Program-made: the position numbers and the translations under genes
The notes under the pieces: generated by a model
What the model was told of the DNA's origin: nothing
What the model saw: only the letters and a program-made list of their open reading frames with translations
Database searches by the model: none
In this document: positions 1-13,549 of the stretch, piece by piece
Position numbering within the stretch: the first letter of the stretch is position 1
How the letters are laid out: every line of letters begins with the position of its first letter
Assembly: GCF_029227915.1 (NCBI RefSeq)
Contig: NC_079885.1
Span: forward strand, 8,804,001-8,868,000
DNA from: Hydractinia symbiolongicarpus
Taxonomy: Eukaryota; Cnidaria; Hydrozoa; Anthoathecata; Hydractiniidae
Length of the DNA stretch: 64,000 nt
Reading direction: 5' to 3'

Positions 1-3000
1 TTTTTTTTTGTTTGCCAACCTCAGACCTTATCTGTTTTCGTGTTTAGTTATTATTTACTTTTTATGTCTTCTATAAAACATAATCGGCATTTGGCAAATA
101 GAGAATATTCCTGATTGAAAAAAGGTTGCGACTTTCCGCTGTGGTTTTAAAAAATTTGCCGATGTGGTTACAAGCGGAGAAATATTTGACATTTAATTTT
201 AAATTAATCTTTTCTAATTTTTTTTCTTCTTATTTTTGTTCACATTAAAATTTCTCATTAAATCTTGACTACTATTCTTAATTACATTTCTAAATTCTTC
301 AAATATGTGGACATTTATTACAACTGTAACATCGAGTCATTAGCAAAAAAAACTTAACATGTCAATGCGCTGCGAAAATTGCTTGACCCTTTATAGTCCC
401 AAATATTCCCTTAGTAAAGTCCAAGTTCAAAAGATATTATATAAGATGGAAAGTTTGTTTCAAAAACTTAGATCAAAGTTTGGCAAAGGATCTTAGAGTA
501 AGCATATCTCGAATTTTAGCAAGAATACAGGGAAAAGCTGGTGAGAGTATATATATATATACATATGTATAAGATATAAAGAATTTTTTTTATATAGAAA
601 TCTACATAAAATACTAAAACTTACCCTCAGGAGCTAGCCTTTTATCACCGTAACATTCAAATTCTTTTATATAACCTACATAACGAAATGAAAACACGAA
701 ATAAAAATTTAGCTATAAATTTATTGGATTGAATTTAGGTATACGTAATTAAAATATCTGATAAATGTATTTATTATAACTAGCTAGCTAGTAACCTTGT
801 CTGCTGCACTGTAATCCCATGCTAAAAATCCGTAGCTAACTTGAACATATCTGTTTTGTCTTCCATGTTGTTAAAACTTCTCTTTACCATCTCTTAAAAA
901 AAATATTCAAATCCAGCCTTGTAAAACATGTAAAAAATTTATGTCGATTTATTTTCAAAAGTTTCAAAGCAAAGCCGAATACTCGTTCTCTTTCATTCAG
1001 ATTTACTAAATAACTTAGTAATAATTTAATTTCTATAAACAAAAACATCAAAAGGCGCCGAGCAATTGTACTTGAGCCGTCGTATTGTTATGGCGGTACT
1101 TGTCAAATTCAATGAGATGAAAACGTTATATATACATAAAGACGGGGGGTTACACAACAAACATAGGCTAGCAGTTTAAGAAAAAATAACAGGGTTCTTC
1201 TCGATTTATTTTACGCGTTCGTGCGGCGGCTAGTACAAATCAAGAAAATATTTATTTTTGTCGTAATAGTTTTAACACGGTTCGTGGTTTAATTTTCAAT
1301 AAAAGAATCAAATCAAGCTAACTACATTTAAAATTTTACATTGAAGAACGAAATGTGTATTATACGCTTTTATGTCGCATAAATAAATCATTTGTTTTTT
1401 TTCTTTAATATCAATCGTTTTTTTAATACTACTGTATATGGGTCGTATACTATTTAATAACAACCCCCTGTGAAAATAAAACATTTGCATGGTTGTAGCC
1501 TGCTATTAAACAAAAAGTAAAAACTGGTTTCTACGGGCAAATTTACCATGTACAGTCTTTTCGAACTAATTTAAACTGAGAAACTGTTACGTATATGGAA
1601 ACCGGGAGATGTCCTTCACATTTTAACTTTAAAGGGTATAGCGTTTCATCATCTTTTTGATTGTTTTGATACGCGATTGTCGTCAGCTAGCAAATGTGAT
1701 CCTTTAATAAGTGGACAGGAAACGGTCAGATATTAAAAGACAGCGCTGAAGCCGAGATATAAAGGAACCGATCACATTTTTTATCTCGTCCAAAGTGTTC
1801 TAAAAACAACCATGAAAAACATAGCCACATAAAAAGCCAGTTATCGTTTAACTTTTTTCTCCTTCGTGAAAAAACAAAAGTTGTTAATTTTTTCATGAAA
1901 CTAACACGAGATTGAGTCAATCTTGTGTCCAGTGCTTTTTTCGCTTTCTGATACGTGGATGGTGCTATAGTCCTGGTAACAAGGTTGGCATGCCAGTTTG
2001 TTTAGGTCGCGTTTTAAATGATAATTTATAAATCTAGTGACGATTATTTCCATCATATACCTTACTCTTGTTATAACCTTGTTTTTAGGGTTTACCTTAA
2101 AGAATTAATTTTCGCGTTTTTTTTTTTCAATTTCTATCTAAGCTATTTAAAGTTTCTTATCGCAGTATTGTTTATGTAAAAAAAAGAAAAAAGAAAAAGA
2201 AAACGGATTTCTTTGATTAAGATCCGGTACGAAGGCGTTCTACACATTTTGTTTTGTAAAAAATCCTCTTTATGATAATCATCAAGATTCCGAAATTTTA
2301 GAATATTCCTACAATACTATAAAGGCTCGATTATCGAATAACGAAATTTTTTTAGCGTAGATAAAATACAGGGCTTGAAACTCAAATTCTAGGGTACTAA
2401 TGGAAAAATTTTGAAATTTTAAACTCTTAGATTGGGCAAACGCATCGTCTGCCCAAGTCTCCCCACATTAACCATGATCGAAAAAAAATTCGGGAAGGGA
2501 GGAATGTGCCTTTCCGTCCCTGTAGGCTGCTACGTCCTTTGTAATTTTATCGTATTGTAACCAACTCTGCATACTTTGGTAGTGTGCTACATATTCTTTC
2601 TGTTATTGGGAAGCTACTATTTTTTTCTCATTTTCTCAACCATTGTATAAATGTCATCGGGAACAGTTGATTTGATCGAATTAATTGACATCGATTAACA
2701 AATAGAAAAAATCCTACTTTTTTCATCGATCGACGTCGATTGATTTTGTTCATTATGTCCTGTTTGTTCTGAAAAAATGCGTTTGTTATTACGAAGTGTC
2801 AAATACGTTGGATGTACGTTTCGGATGTCCAATTCTTTTTTCATAGCTAGTTTTTAAGCAACGTTGTTCCCAGGGCGTTTTTTTTATAGATGTGTAAGAG
2901 CCCTGGGGAGGAGGTTGAGTTGATAAGGATATTGGGGACTGACATATAGCTAACAGAATTTAAGAATACAGTCGAAATAATAGACAAAAACTTAACATCA

Positions 3001-6000
3001 AATTTAACCATGGAAGTATAAACATCGGGATCGCCGTTCTGATGTCTGAAAAGATATAACACGCCCTGAGGACGAGGTTGTAGCACAGCCTAAAATCGCG
3101 ATAATTTATGTCGGGAAATTCAATCTTTTTAACCTTCACAATTCGCAATAATTTTTATTCGCATAAGATATGGGAGATGTTCTGATCCAACCTCTTTAAC
3201 ACCTTTTTGAGCGGAAAAGCGGGGAAAAAAGTGTACGTCGTAGGGAGGCGCTATTGAATGCTTTTTAGCTGTTAAAAAAATTAATGAAAAAATAAATAAT
3301 ACAGTCATCCTGTGGCATATTTGAATTAACGAACTCTGTAATAAACATACCGCAGATTTGATAAAAGTGTCGATAACATAAAAATAGTTATTTGTCAATA
3401 CCGCCGATAGATAACATTTTCTCATCAATATGATCTTTATTAATACTGATGACCGACACTAATTAAGAAAGGGATCCAAATGAAAGACATTTTTACTCAT
3501 TGGTAGAACTAAAGCAACCCAGAACACGAAGCTGAATTCCAGTCTTTTGACGCCCTTCATAAAAATATTATCAGTAAGGCTACATTGAATTCGTTTACTA
3601 CGCCTTGGATATGTTAAGTTTGCCCCCTTCCCCTCGTGTTTTTTTGTTAAAGTTATTTCCTTTAAAGGCTAAATTCAAGATTTCCCAATTTTTTCGCAAA
3701 TTCTAGAAATGATATTTTTTTTCACAGTGACAGTTCGTGAAAATTTGTTTTTTCGAAATTTTCTAATTTTTTTCCATCCATGAATTTAAGTTCTCGCAAA
3801 ATTAAATATTTTCCCGTCACTTTCATGCTTTTCACTTTTAGTTCATTGTGGCCTTTTCTAAATAACCGAATGGATTCGCTAGGGTATGAGTTAATAAACA
3901 AATTCTTTATTTTGACTACTATTTTTTTTATATTTACTCTTGGTCAATCAAAGTTGTATCTCAACCTCGTATTCAGGAATTGTTTAGATTTTTATATTTA
4001 GGCGGCCTGAAGCCCTCCAAATATAAAAAGCCTCGGGACGGGGTTGAGTTGCATCTGAGTTGACGCAATTAGATGACTCGCCAGGGTGTAAATGTCTTTG
4101 GATCGTTGTTTTTTTTCTTTAGATAACATGTTTAGCATGGTTCCATGTGCTCTTAGATTTCAAGAGAGCATAGATCATTCGCAGATGTAAGTGCTCGTGA
4201 TATATTGAAATAAAAACCATTTCAATTATCGCAAAATCTTAAAAAACAGCTTAATAACTATTTATTATTTCGCAAAATATGAATTGTAGCGCGAAATTTA
4301 ATTCTCGCAAAATCTAAAAAAAAGAGCTAATTATTCATTTGTAGTGCGAAATTTAATGCTTCTAATTTTTCGAATTTCGAATTTCCAGACTAGCCAGTTC
4401 TTTAGCGGATCCAAATATCAATTTCAACCCGTTCAAATTCGGTTATAAACTGGTTTCTTATCAAAAAGGAAAATTTCATTCACCCGAAAAAAAAGCGGAA
4501 CGCTATCACCAAATTTTTAGAAAGGCTTTTTAACCGGCGAGATTATCCAGCAGCGAAAAATTGTACACTTAAGGTAACTTTCTTTAAAAATTTCATACCT
4601 GCTTTGTAAGGATTGTTGTATAGGATAATCTTCAAAGGGTTTGATGGTTATCCTATCATCTCTTGTGGTTGTCATTGAATGACTGATACAAAGAAAGCGC
4701 TTTTTCTTTAGTAAAGTGAAGATCAATTTAATATTGCGTCATTTTGGCGATTAGTGGTTGGCCAAGTGACAGTAGAGAAATTTGAAAATGGATACATATT
4801 CTGTGATGTAAATCTTGCGGTCGAACCTCGAATTTTAATTTTTCTCAAAAACATACATTAGTCCTATGCTTCCAGAAATATATTACAATTAATGCCATCA
4901 AATATTTGATTTAAATTCACCACCATTTTTGGTGTCTTGCAGAATTCCTTCACTGTGTGTTGACATTGTGCCTAAGATTTTGTAGGTAGAAGCTATAGTT
5001 GCCAACTCGCACAGACCATGTTCGTAATGGCAAAACTGACAACGTTGCATTTCTTCGATGATGAAAAAAAATCATCGTAAACATGCAAATGATTAATACT
5101 TAAGTAATCAATGGTCATTATCAGAGCTGCCCCGGGTAAGGGCTAGTTACCTCGAAATAACTTATATGGGAAACATATAAAAAATTGAGATACGTATTTT
5201 GATCTATTTTATTTTATATTGGTGTCCTGATAGACAGTTCATAAATAGAATTTTTTTCCAATATTATAAAACTAACTTTGCCAAAGCTTCAAATTGGTAA
5301 ATTTTTATCTTCGAACCGGATCAAACACGTAAAAAACATGACCTGAGCTGATTCATTTGTTGAGTATATTCTCTCAATTATAACTGTATCGTTAATTATG
5401 AGAAGTAATTACTATGGACACTGGGAATAGTAAACTTTCCTTCTGACGTCATTTTTTTAAACGACAATTAGTCGCTTACATTAGTTTCTTAAAAAGCATT
5501 TTAATCAAATCGTTTCTATAAATAAAATTTTTTATCTATGTTGTTATTTTGTTAAATAAATAAGCAAATAAAGAAGAAAAGCCAATCTCAGATACTTCAT
5601 CTTATTTGCTTTTTTCTTGTGTCTCTTATCATAGTACCATTTTTAGATAATCCTTTATGGTAAGTGTAAGGAATGTTTTTTTCTTCGTTGTTGTTTTATT
5701 ACCGAAAGTGCAAAAAAAAAATTTAAACACATAACTTTATGATTTCATGTAGGTAAGGTATACAACGTAGCTAATGGTAACCACAGATCTGCTTTATGCA
5801 TGATCCTATAATATTATTCGCCTATACTGGTTTTGGCGCATTCGTGCAAAATGCAAAAAAGTACGAAAAAATTAGTGCAGGTAATTTGCACAAGAGAAAA
5901 AAAATGAAAGAGAAAATCTAATAATGTGCTCATATTGAAATTTTGGAAAATATTTCGGTTTGTACCCTATTCGCTGAGATTAATTTTTTATTTATTAATG

Positions 6001-7180
6001 CATGCGAAAATTTATATAAATAAGTTTCACTAAATCTTGGTTTGTAGATTCCTAATATTGTGTGGAAGTTTTTTCTTGATTATTTTTAAAAATTGCCAAA
6101 CATTATCGCCTAAAGAATGCTCTACGAAAGTTCCACTTTGAAGGATGTATGGGCTGAATAAGCAACGTTAAAAATATAACTTAGTCATGCTGACATCAGC
6201 AGAAGGCTTTATATCTAATTAAATAAACTTTAAGAAGTTCAAAGTGCATGTGTGTAATATCGAAAGAGAGTAAATGATTGCTTGTGGGTACGATCTTTGA
6301 CATTTAAACCTTTTTTCAGTAATAGATTCAACCTCTTCCCCAAGTCTCTTTTACGCTTGTGATATTTTGATGGGACCAGAATATCATAGACGTAAAAGAA
6401 TTTTCTCATAAAAACCGCTCAGTTGCAAAAACAAGTCGCCATTAAATTGCAAAAATAAATCCCGCAAAAATTTATTCAGCATCGGCAAACGTTTCGAAAA
6501 CATATTAGATTCCCAAGATAAAATCTTTTTTCTCTAAATTAGTACGAATCTGTTTGTAGTTATTTTTCCCTAATCCTTTTTGATTCTATGTAACAGAAAC
6601 CGCAGAGTTTGAGAGCCACCTCACTTCCCATCTCTTATTTGATGTGAACAATGTCCAAACCCTTTCCCAGAAAAGAATATGACAGGTAGTTTCGCCCTTT
6701 TACAATCCCATAATTGTCATATGACAACATTATAAGGTAAGTACTAATTACTGGGACAAGGTAAACAAAATATGAATTATTAAAAAACATGAAAAAGCAA
6801 GTAAAGTAATTCAATTGTAAAAACTAGAATATATTGATTAAGAATTTAATATTTAAATTAGGCCACTGTATTATATTCTTAAGGATAAAACAATTTACGT
6901 AAGAAAATGTGTCTTTTTACGTAGTGCGGTTGATGCGGTCGGTCAGCAGACATCCCAAAACTTGTTTCAGTATGAGAGGAAGAGATAAAAATAGATGAAA
7001 CGTGTAGATATTTCGGAAGTATTTACTTTCTTTAAGTACCTAGAAGTGTTGATTGAATGTTTGTGTTACCAATCTAAGTATCTATTGAGATGCGCAATGT
7101 CATTAGTACTTTTTTAAATTTACATTTTTAGGATAGGAATCGTATGTTAGTCAAACTTTCGCGAATGTCGTGATTTTTGG
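1..7180. other. Gene-free AT-rich stretch
   Basis: I see no supported coding exon here. All open frames are under about 100 codons and show no family motif. The stretch holds short AT repeats and scattered copies of a GxCCTGGGGACGAGGTTG-like motif (near 2860-2877 inverted, 2899-2918, 3062-3080, 4029-4047), described in the findings. It is probably intergenic or a very long intron of a gene outside the window. Confidence 0.5.
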
Positions 7181-7720
7181 TCAAATTTTTTTGGCTCCTC
7201 AGGTCAGAGGACATAATTTTAAATAGAAAAAATTATTTTGCGCCACAAGTAATAGCAAAGTTGATCTACATGTAAGATCGACTTTATTCCTGGCATAGTA
7301 CCGTTCTTATCGAGGGTAGTTGGACATGTCAATGAGCGTATTGCGAGACCTGTCTTGCTAACACCCTTTATACAACCATTTCACCCATCCTTTAGAGGCT
7401 CTGGGTAATTTTTGGTTCCTCTCAATCAGAGGACATATGCTGAAATTGAAACAAAAGTACTTTGCACCGGGTTGATCTGCATGTAAGTTGGACTTAATTT
7501 CCGTCATGGTAAAGGACGTCTGTACACTAGAGGTGAGAGGATTAGTAAAAAGTGGAGACAAAAGAGGACGGGAAAGGAAAGGCAGTTGAGTCAATGAGTG
7601 CATATAACAAGACCTATCTTGCTGAAACCATTACACATCTAATTTACCCATCCTCAAAGTTCTGGATAATTTTTGGATTGTTTAAGTCAAAAGACATTAT
7701 AAAAACTAAATACTCAATTT
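7180..7720 (-). repeat. Imperfect tandem copies of a dispersed repeat
   Basis: The landmark 'AATTTTTGG..CCTC..TCAGAGGACAT' occurs near 7180-7213, 7405-7437 and, more diverged, 7668-7696, so units of about 225-260 bp are stacked head to tail. The same sequence appears in the opposite orientation at about 16060-16260 and 17575-17770, with shared words such as GTTAGCAAGACAGGTCTCGC. It is a family of non-coding dispersed repeats of unknown class. Confidence 0.75.
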
Positions 7721-7751
7721 CAATACAAATTAATAAATAAGAAACAAGCAA

Positions 7752-7906
7752 ACGAACGAATGAACGAACGAACGAACGAACGAACGAACGAACGAACGAA
7801 CGAACGAACGAACGAACGAACGGACGAACGAACGAACGAACGAACGAACGAACGAACGAACGAACGAACGAACGAACGAACGAACGAACGAACGAACGAA
7901 CGAACG
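7752..7906. repeat. (CGAA)n tetranucleotide microsatellite
   Basis: About 38 near-perfect CGAA units with a single interruption (CGGACGAA). Open frames on both strands through this array (FVRS or NERT repeats) are artefacts of a 4-nt repeat read in triplets. It directly abuts the tandem repeat to its left. Confidence 0.97.
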
Positions 7907-8379
7907 CACAAATTGACAAATAATATATCCTACGAGAATTTAAATATACTTCTTCGGACATTCTTGGTGTAGAGATTCTTTTTGTCAATATCTTACTCGG
8001 TTGCTGATTCATTCAAATTAAATATTTACTTTTGCCAAGTTATCACCGCAACTGTCATCCACACATGCTCCATTCACATTATGCCCCCTCACTATCAAAC
8101 ACCGCGTACTCATTATAATTTTCATGTCCTTTCTTTCTTTTTCAAGTTTGCGACATTTAACATCAATTTCGTAATAATTGGATTACTCAGTAAAATATAT
8201 GACTTATCAATCGAAAGTTAATATTGGATTGGCATCTCAATCTTGTATTAGGTAATTAATTATGAATGATCAGAAATATGAAGTTTTGTTGATAGTGTAT
8301 ACCCTGCATACTACGAAAAATTTTCTTCATCTGATAAGAATTGACTAAATTGACTAATGTGGCTCTGTAGCTTTTGTGA

Positions 8380-8690
8380 CACCGTAGCTTAGTGGTTGTA
8401 ACTCTCGCTCTTTGGGCTCTTTGGGGTTCCATTTCTCTTGACGGCTATTCAATATGAGCCGGGTTAACCCAAGCCATGTGAGGGAAATTTCAGAGATGGC
8501 ACACTGTGTGTGCAGCTGGATGTTGCAGAGAGTAGGCTGGTAGAGCGCGAATCCTAATTGGGTCTGCGTAGCTCAAAACGAGCATTAAATACTACAGGAT
8601 TCCCCATCTAAGCCATGACCCCTCCTGGAAATAATAGAGAGGGTGTATCCCTCGATATTTGTGAGGCTAGCCACGTAAAATATGCACATT
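8380..8690 (+). mobile_element. tRNA-derived SINE
   Basis: The head has an A-box-like TAGCTTAGTGG (8385-8395) and a B-box-like GGGTTCCATTTCT (from 8424), the spacing expected of a tRNA-derived pol III promoter. A unique body follows (CCATGTGAGGGAAATT near 8475) and a tail segment (TTAAATACTACAGGATTCCCC). Body or tail pieces recur at about 18730-18765, 22415-22470, 47505-47560 and 55975-56040, which supports a dispersed SINE family. It is not a functional tRNA: no cloverleaf closes. Confidence 0.7.
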
Positions 8691-8699
8691 CATCTATCT

Positions 8700-10590
8700 A
8701 TCTCTATCGTCTCAAGCAAAATGTTCGAATTTATTTCAAAAAAAAAAATTTCAGCATTGTTGTATTATAAACGATTTTGTGCTTTGTGACACTACAAAAT
8801 GAGCATTTAAATTTGGTCTTTGCACTGCTCAGGTATTTTATTTATGTTATGGTTCATTCGGCTTTTATTCACTTCATTATCTCCCGCGTGCTTGAAGTTC
8901 GGTTTCGACAGTTTTGAAATATGTATTTTCTGTGCCTCTCACTGCGGAAGTCATTAATGCCATTATAATCTCGTTACTTGATGATATGAAGATGATATCA
9001 TAAATAATATTACCAGGAAGAAATGTAAAAAAATATTTAAATAATACCGTATGTACTCAATTATTCATACTGTGGAGTTGGAGTTTCAATTTTTGAAGTA
9101 CAGGCGAGTTTACTAGAAGGACAACACAATGAATTTATGACGTCTGTTTTGTACAATAAAAATTTTTGACAACTTTTAATTAAACTTTTAATTCCACAAA
9201 TGTTGTAGAATGCTACATATGGCATAAATCTTTAATGGCATAAATTGTGGCAGGACTGAACGATTCGCGATTTTTTATTTTATTTATTTTCTCTTTTTCG
9301 ATTTTACTTTCGTAAATTAAAAAAATAATAATCCAAAGGGCGTCGCAAACAGCTTAGCTACATAAAAACCATTCCGGGAATGACTCAATGAGGCCTTTAA
9401 GAACTTCCCAAAAAAAAAAACTTTGCAAAAGAGCCACAATGCGCCATCTTTGTGAAAGTTCCTGAAATATATATACGTCGCTTCAGCGTTAAATTATGTA
9501 ACACGTAACAAACAAATTTGGTCGCATTAATTTCAAATCCCGTTAATTTGTCTTGCGGTAAAATGATGAGCGAGTTATATGTATGTCACTAATTTAACTG
9601 ACTGCTTAAAAAAAGTTAAGCAGGTCAAAGTTACGCCAAGTATTTGAACATCGTAGCAACAATCTCAAAATAAATCGAAAAGAATTGCGTTTTATGTACC
9701 TCCTTTGTTTTTTCTCTTTTCCTTTTGTCATAATTCTACATCTATCGCAATTTTATTGACAGATTAACGTTCAGACATTCCATTAAATTTCATATTACAC
9801 CATTAAAGTTATGTATCCGCATCAACACATCCGCAACGACCACAGAAGTATAGTTTAGGAGACAAATAAGATATTCCTTTAATACACGTTCCCCGAATGA
9901 CATGTGTTTAAAAATATTAGAATTTTTTATGGTTTAATCTTAATACTATTTTTCAGCATCGTTGCATTGGTGCGTGCATAACGTACATAACTTACTCCAG
10001 CATGGTTGTTTTGGTGGTAATGTCAAAGCCTTCCTATCTTTTGACTTGTATTAATAACAAGAAGTCCTTGGACTTGAAGATTTTCGCCATTAGCAATATG
10101 AAAGCAACCAGAGTTTTGAATAACCTGTAAATTCCTGAAATTTTAAGTATAGACCGTGAGAACAGACAATATAGTTCTAGTATAACAAAATATATATATT
10201 TATTTAACGCGAACTGAGGGCAAGTGGGTCTGAAAAACTAGCTAACGATGTGTGATTTTTTCTTCGTCACGTGTCAGTGCAAAGTGATCTTTTACTGTAT
10301 TTTGACCCGATTATATTCATTTATTTTGGTAAGAATACGTGAAAAAATCCTGGAACTTCTTTATTGCATTGCTTTACTGTTATCAAAGATCATGACTATG
10401 TCTTTAAAATTGACAGGCTCATATATTGAAGGAGAGTTGACTGGAAAATACGTCGACCGAAGAGCTGGATATGGATTGGCTAGCATATGAAATAAAATTA
10501 ATTTAATAACAAAAAGAACACGTATTGTAAACAAATGTTTAGACAAAAAACACGAAAGTATTGTAAACTATTGTAAACGAAACAAAAACA
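8700..10590. other. Gene-free stretch
   Basis: No coding exon, RNA gene or clear repeat boundary is visible. It contains AT-rich DNA, short homopolymers and unremarkable open frames of up to 80 codons without motifs. Confidence 0.5.
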
Positions 10591-10594
10591 AAAA

Positions 10595-10755
10595 ATAATC
10601 GGGACCTAGAAAGAGTGTCCGCTTTAAGGAGGTGTCCACTTTAGACTGTCACCTTTAAAGAGGTCTTAATATATAAATATATAATAATTTTTTTACGTCT
10701 TACGCAGGTGTCCGCTTTTTAGGATGTCCGCCTTGGGGACGTTTCTATTATGCAT
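10595..10755. repeat. Short element with repeated GTGTCCGC motifs
   Basis: GTGTCCGCTTTAAGG, GTGTCCACTTTA, GTGTCCGCTTTTTAGG and TGTCCGCCTTGGGG occur within about 160 bp. The end sequences GGGACCTAGAAAG and CTTGGGGACG look like degenerate inverted ends. This suggests a relic of a small non-autonomous DNA transposon of the pogo/mariner kind. No clear target duplication is seen, so the class is uncertain. Confidence 0.4.
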
Positions 10756-11330
10756 GATTCTACAAAAGTCCGTTAGGTAGTAACACATTGCGATACATTA
10801 TTGTGTGATCCTTTGCGCGCTTCTCAATTGAAAAACGAAAAAATGATAAACAGTTATTACTATTTTTAATTTTAGTAAATATAAGTGCGCAAGCTTTTCT
10901 GCATGCCAAGGTGTATTTTTCTTGTGGTTTCTCCTCATACAAGCGTACATTAAACACATTTATCTCGCCAACTCCTTCGTAAACTCCGGTTAGCCATTTA
11001 AGCTATTACATCAAGATAATACAAACAGAATTGACGTCAAGTAATTTATTATTATACTATGCGCAAACACTCGCCGATGGAAGGAACTCATTAGAATGGA
11101 AATTCACTATAGTGATGATATTTTTGGTATGTAGTCTGTAAAAAAGGGTTAAGAAGATCGAAAAATTCCTAACCAGTTTTCCCACAACGTTGTCCTTTAA
11201 CTTCTTCGTCAGTTTGTGCGATACATATTATAATATAAACCAATAGAGAGGTAAAATGACCTACAAAAGAATTTTTTCTGTCTTGGTACAATTTTTCTAA
11301 CATACGTTCACTCTTTCTTTTCAGAAAATA

Positions 11331-11962
11331 AAGGAAATTTACGAAGATAAATTGACATCTATATTAAAAGCTATGCAAATAAAACAAAACTTCGACGGAG
11401 AGACAAATGAAACGCATCTGGTGAAGATGAAACATCTGGAGGAAATAATTATTGTTGCCCAAAGGAGTGTAAGTTAATGTGATACCTGAGATCATTGAAG
11501 AAGCAAAAAAACTCGTGGTAAAGATGAATACAGAAGCTGTAATGAATGCGAGAAAAAAAAGGCAAAAGGAACTGAAGTGAACAAATAGCAGAGAAGGTGG
11601 AAGATGAAGGCGATGCCATGATGAAGGACACGGATGGGTTAAATCAAATAATTGGAAGTAATCCGCGACTATCAAAAGGATGCAATTGAAGACCTAAAAA
11701 GAAAAGTTGCTTAGATGGATAAGAAGTATATCCAATGTAAACAGCAAACAGAAAGCTTCACCACTATGTTTCCCAATAAGTGCGCTGGGATTACAAAGAT
11801 TTTGCGTAGCAATTTTATTTGCAAAATCTTCCCCAAACAACATTTCCAAAAAAAGAAACTGAAAGTTATGGCTTCGATTGAGGAAGTTCCAGAATTGTTT
11901 CAGTTGCATGCTGCAGAAATACAAAAAATTCTAATTCTTCCCTTACCTCGTATCTATTTTTA
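11331..11962 (+). pseudogene. Decayed lysine/glutamate-rich coiled-coil ORF
   Basis: After an acceptor-like TTCTTTTCAG, several frames read in series give coding-like, charged sequence: KIKEIYEDKLTSILKAM (11331-), PEIIEEAKKLVVKMNTEA (11487-), EQIAEKVEDEGDAMMKDTD (11578-), then VIRDYQKDAIEDLKRKV, ending near 11960 with EVPELFQLHAAEIQKI. Stops and frameshifts separate the pieces. The composition suggests a former coiled-coil protein or part of a mobile element; I do not recognise the family. A real gene with unusual small introns is possible but less likely, because the breaks lack splice signals. Confidence 0.4.
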
Positions 11963-12960
11963 ATTTCTTTTTCCTGTTTGTTTGTTTGTTTTTTGTTTTC
12001 TGTTTTCTGTTTTTCTTTTTGATTTTTTTTTGATTTTTTTTTTGTCTGATTTTTTTAAAATCTTTTTCTGGATATCTTTCTGAATTTCTTTCTGAATTTT
12101 TCGTCAATCACTTTCACAAAAGGACAGGACAGGGCGGTTTGTTTTGTATATTTTGACAGAACATGAACAAGCCTCCGGCTCTGGTGAGTACCCGTAATCT
12201 ATCAAACAAGTCTTTTTCATCAGATCTTCAGGACCATGATATTTAGAAGATTTTTATGGAAGTTAAAGAAGACATATTTAGATTTGATCATGTTTATAGT
12301 GTATTTTTATTAGTTAAAATTAAAAAACAAAGCAATTCTATTAGTTCCTCAAAAAAACACAATTTTTAAGGCCACGGGTGAGTGGACAACCAAGCCTACG
12401 CGTCAAGGCTCTGTTCTGTCTCTATGTCTCCTATCATCAGGCGATTTTAAAGATTCAATTAATCATTTGTTTTTCTTGCTTTCGTTAAATTTTGTTTAAA
12501 AAAATAAGAATAAATTTCGGATTATCAAAGTAATAAATTTATGATGAGGTAATTAAAATGTGGTTTCAAGAGAATCATTATTTACCAGTTAGGAATGTTT
12601 TGAAATTTACACCTCTTTCTTCGGCGTTTTTTAAACTTTTTAGCCGACATAATTTAACGATTTAAACTTAAGTTTTTATAATTAGCAAGAAAAAAATAGG
12701 TGGGAGTAAAATTCAGAACTAACTAATAAAACAAGAAGCGATAAGAAAATACAATTAGTTTAATTAAATGTATAATTATTTGTAATTCTGTTTGATTACT
12801 CATTTTTTTAAGTATATTGAAATATAACACAGAACTGTTTTCTCATCAATATATTTTCTGTGGCCTAACAAAAATTTAACGGAACCATGCCTTTATCTTT
12901 TCTTGACTCATACAAACATAAAAATAACATCGCGCAAGTGTAAAAGCATAAACACAAGCA
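11963..12960. other. Low-complexity and gene-free stretch
   Basis: It begins with a T-rich tract of TTTTTGATTT- and TTTGTTTG-like runs (about 11965-12090). Beyond that is AT-rich DNA with no supported feature. Confidence 0.5.
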
Positions 12961-12969
12961 GATTATATA

Positions 12970-13165
12970 TCTGGGGCATGAAAAGTCATACAGATGCTTA
13001 TATGCCAGTCAAACCAATCCATCCTCGCCCTCGAGCCATTATTACAGCTCGTCTAAATTAACCAAAAATGCAAAATGCCCTAGGAACGAGGTTAAAACTT
13101 GTCCAGTCAGTCAAACTGTTCAGAATCACTGTCAGAAATAAACTCGATTTTATTTACTTTGTATT
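12970..13165 (+). repeat. Dispersed repeat, copy 1
   Basis: This segment (AAGTCATACAGATGC, CCAAACCAATCCATCCTCG, AAAATGCAAAATGCCCTAGG, GTCAAACTGTTCAGAATCAC) matches 17070-17290 in the same order and orientation, with scattered substitutions. It contains the GCCCTAGGAACGAGGTT motif also found singly elsewhere in the window. Non-coding; class unknown. Confidence 0.75.
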
Positions 13166-13549
13166 TGAATCCTTTCTTTTTTTTATTCGCTATTTTTCAC
13201 CTTTATTAAAACAAGCTTTTTAGTCATTATATTTGATTCATACCGAAACAGAATGTCTGCTGAACTGAGACTGGACATTAGGTTTAGCACATGCCTATCT
13301 CCTCAGTAATTTTGCTTAAAATATCACAAATAAGATAGTGGCATTACTACATAGTTTTACTAATGCTTTTGTTATTTGCAAAAATACTGCACTATCTCCA
13401 GGATGTTCTTATTTTAATTGGAAATACTATACCGTAAATCTCCAAATAAACGCCCGGGGCGTTCAATTTTCCGAGTTTTGAGGGGGGCGTTTATTAAAAG
13501 GAGGCGTTTAAAAGAGGGAGGCGTTTATTTAATTTTAGTTATATTTCTT

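Noticed and set aside
7750-7906. CRISPR-like array
   Set aside because: The units are 4 bp with no spacers; it is a simple microsatellite. The 22-bp array at 48003 also lacks unique spacers.
7644-8012. Open frames with many FVRS or NERT repeats on both strands
   Set aside because: They are read-through of a CGAA tetranucleotide microsatellite and exist in all frames; not genes.
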